Assembly (NCBI RefSeq): GCF_900963305.1
Contig: NC_042514.1
Location: forward strand, 10,113,001 to 10,177,000
Origin: Echeneis naucrates
Lineage: Eukaryota; Chordata; Actinopteri; Carangiformes; Echeneidae
DNA length: 64,000 bases
Direction: 5' to 3'
The notes under the pieces are model-generated. The model was not told where the DNA came from. It did not search any database and was given only the letters and a program-made list of their open reading frames with translations. Position 1 is the stretch's first letter. Each line of letters starts with the position of its first letter. The position numbers were made by a program, and so were the translations under genes. Below, in pieces: positions 55,221 through 64,000 of the stretch.

Positions 55221-56748
55221 ATGACTTTGGTAATAAGACATCTTTATTAATAGTTTGGAGAGACATGCTAGATCTCTGTACAGTGTGAATGGAGAGTCAG
55301 CTCTGGATTGATGGGGTCTCCTGAGAGCTGGGACAGAACATACACACCCTCAGGGAATGGCCATGGCCCCCATCCTCAAATGCAGACCCCCCCATCCCCA
55401 CCCCACCCTCCGCAACACAACACAAACACTTGGGTTGCATCACTTGGTCCATTTTCAAGGGAATGTTAAAATGGGCCTTTGGGGAAACAACAGTGGGCTC
55501 CATGTTCATACTTACAAATAAGGTACAAATCAATGTGCTACCGAGCCACCAACCAATCATTTTGTCCGCATTTAAAAATAAATACCCACTTTTCTTTAAA
55601 GTGCTCTCCTGACGAGGCTGTGTGATCAGTAATAAGAGCAGTACATTCCAGTAAAATAATTAGGCAGCAACACAGAGGCTTTAAACATCATTAGATGTTT
55701 TTTTTTTCCAAGGTACAGGGGATTTAAAACTTGAAATGCAACCGTTCATTCCCAACACAATCAAACAGTGTGTTCCAGTCAAGGTCTCCTGTGATATTTG
55801 AATGAAACCGTCTTTTATTATTGTCATAATTGTTCTTATTATTAATATTTGGCTCATTATGTGGGTTAGAAAGGTTCAATAGGTTGAACAAGAGTGCTCC
55901 CCTTTTTTGGACAAGTGTGAACAATTCATGAACATCTTCCTCTACTCTAAGACACAGTACCCCATTTCTGAGGATGAAGACTATTTTTTTAATCACATTT
56001 CTAAGACTTAACATTGTCACTCTAATTCTAAAACATGTTCCTAAAAAGTGCAGTAAGATTTCACTTCCAAGACGAGTCAAATCAAAGTAGTGTTCTCAAC
56101 ACTGGCTGACTTTACCACCTGTACATTATGATTTCAGGTTCTAGTAAGAAAAAAACAAAACAAAACAAAAAACCCCAAAACATGAAAGAAAAAATATAAA
56201 CAACATTGCATAAGGACAACATCAGTTAAGTCAGTTTAAACACAAGCAGCAAAGAAAACCTCATCTCAGTGGGAACATGTTGTGTGACAGTTTCTATGAC
56301 AATCAGACAGGTCTTAAATTCAGTGACTAGACATTTATAATGAAGCTTTTGAAACTTCATATCAACCTGAAAGGTCTACTTGTGCAAATTAGTCTCTTGA
56401 CAGGAATGAAACTGGTTTACAATGTTAAAGGTCTGCGCTGAACACAGAGCCTGCATTGAAGTTTACAGATCACCACATCGGGTACTTTTAGTCTGTACGT
56501 TCCTCTGTGACACAAGGCAACGGCTGCGATTCTCCACTGCTGACATACGCATTATGTGCAGACTATCATGATCACAACTACTGAGACATCACACTGCTGC
56601 TGTAAGTGGGCGAATCTATGACATCTTGCAAATAAATGACGGCCTACGCGGTGTGGTATGTGGTGACAATGACACGACTTGGCAGTGGCCCTGTCTATCT
56701 GCATTCTAATGTTGCCTATACAGAAAGCACACATTTACACATTCACAC

Positions 56749-56802
<54 letters not shown>

Positions 56803-57686
56803 GACGAAAAAGATTTTCTGAAGTCAAGTATAGAAATCCAGGTCAACAGTTTTCATACACAAAAAGACTTGAACTAATCATTATCAGAGTGCATTAAGTC
56901 ACTGGTGTAATGTTACCATTTACATGTTCAAACTTGTGTACACTGGTAGACAGTACCTATGCTCAAAAACTAGTCATGCATTAGATACTCAAGATGTTGC
57001 TTTGTTTACTTTGTCCTGTGACGTACAAAGGCGCACATTTATGGATTGTACTGGGGCTATGGGCTGTGATTGGTCCACTAAACCGCAAGGTAAGATTAGG
57101 CAAAAGATTACAAATGGTTTACGAGCTAAGCCTTACGTGTACGCATTAAGTTAAGAATGGTTACAGGGTAAGGTGAGAATTTGGCCTGATTATGGTTTGG
57201 GAAGGACCTCCATCTTTGCCTATAACAACAGTAACATCCATAAGAATACGTCTAAAACATCTCCCCTCCTCCAGCTCTCAAATGCAGAGCTTTGTTGTTT
57301 GCACCTTTAAAAAGAAACAACCTTTCCAGAGAGATTTCCCTGAATGTACAAAAATACAAAAAAGAAAGTGGGGAAACTTGCTTTTCTACTTAAAAATTGT
57401 AAACACATAATAATAATAGTAAGCAACTTGGAATCTTTTTTTTCTTATTTGTCTTCTTTGTAAGTTTTAAGACTGTTTTGGCATTTTCACTAACAAAGTA
57501 GGCTACATTACTTCAGAACCAAATTCACATATTGATGTTTCCAACGGATGACCAAGAGTTAGGTGAAAAGGCCAGATTATCAACGTGCAAGGTCAACTGT
57601 AGTTTAACCAACAGGAAGCAACATAACAAGCATGTGGTTTCACTTTCTTTTTTTTTTTTCTTTTTTTGCAGGACAGGTGCTGAGCA
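55221..57686 (-). other. rab6b 3'UTR
   Basis: From the rab6b stop codon the minus strand continues without a new coding exon for about 2.4 kb. A good minus-strand AATAAA (seen as TTTATT) lies at 55243-55248, which sets a likely 3' end near 55.22 kb. A (CT)n/(CA)n tract lies inside at 56752-56802. Long 3'UTRs are usual for this gene family in brain. The end site is inferred from the signal alone. Confidence 0.55.
56752..56802. repeat. compound (CT)n(CA)n microsatellite
   Basis: About 18 CT units are followed directly by about 8 CA units. The tract lies in the inferred rab6b 3'UTR, where the RNA would read GU then GA repeats. Confidence 0.9.

Positions 57687-64000
<6,314 letters not shown>

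Overview
The window is vertebrate nuclear DNA, almost certainly from a ray-finned (teleost) fish. All long coding signal is split into short exons with GT..AG borders, and the encoded proteins are vertebrate families. (CA)n, (GT)n and (CT)n microsatellites and fragments of repeats common in fish genomes lie between the genes. There is no sign of prokaryotic operons, CRISPR, or retroviral or other capsid-bearing elements.

Layout from left to right. (1) Minus strand, 1-4891: the 5' half of a class VII myosin, best read as myo7b; it holds the start codon and the first 523 codons of the motor, and the window edge cuts it. (2) Minus strand, 7278-15894: a complete sap130, 19 coding exons and 1017 residues, the SIN3/HDAC corepressor subunit. 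A GC-rich promoter at about 16.5-17.2 kb carries three CCAAT boxes in a 31-bp tandem repeat. (3) 17.3-24.9 kb: gene-free, with microsatellites, a probable hAT remnant and LINE-like tails. (4) Minus strand, 24906-29963: a complete amotl2, 10 coding exons and 700 residues, a YAP-binding angiomotin. Its noncoding first exon and GC-rich promoter lie at 30.7-31.0 kb. (5) 31.0-45.8 kb: a long gene-free stretch with dispersed repeats, a short TTAGGG tract and a perfect TEAD-type palindrome. (6) Minus strand, 45857-50670: a complete cep63, 14 coding exons and 683 residues, a centriole-duplication coiled-coil protein. (7) 51216-51571: two tRNA-Pro genes (anticodons CGG and TGG) that differ at one base. 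(8) Plus strand, 52364-53264: a small three-exon RING-finger gene I cannot name. (9) Minus strand, 57687-62986: the last three coding exons of rab6b, with a long 3'UTR reaching about 55.2 kb; its 5' exons lie beyond the right edge.

Exon borders were set by hand from splice signals, reading phase and remembered human proteins. In each of the four complete genes and two partial genes the exons join in one open frame. The neighbours do not form a pathway. Their order is informative: MYO7B and SAP130 are neighbours on human 2q14.3, while AMOTL2, CEP63 and RAB6B are neighbours on human 3q22, so this fish segment joins two blocks that are separate in human. The most interesting noncoding signals are paired TEAD-type sites at and upstream of amotl2, the phased CCAAT array at sap130, and the one-base tRNA-Pro pair. 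I saw no convincing undescribed biological system.
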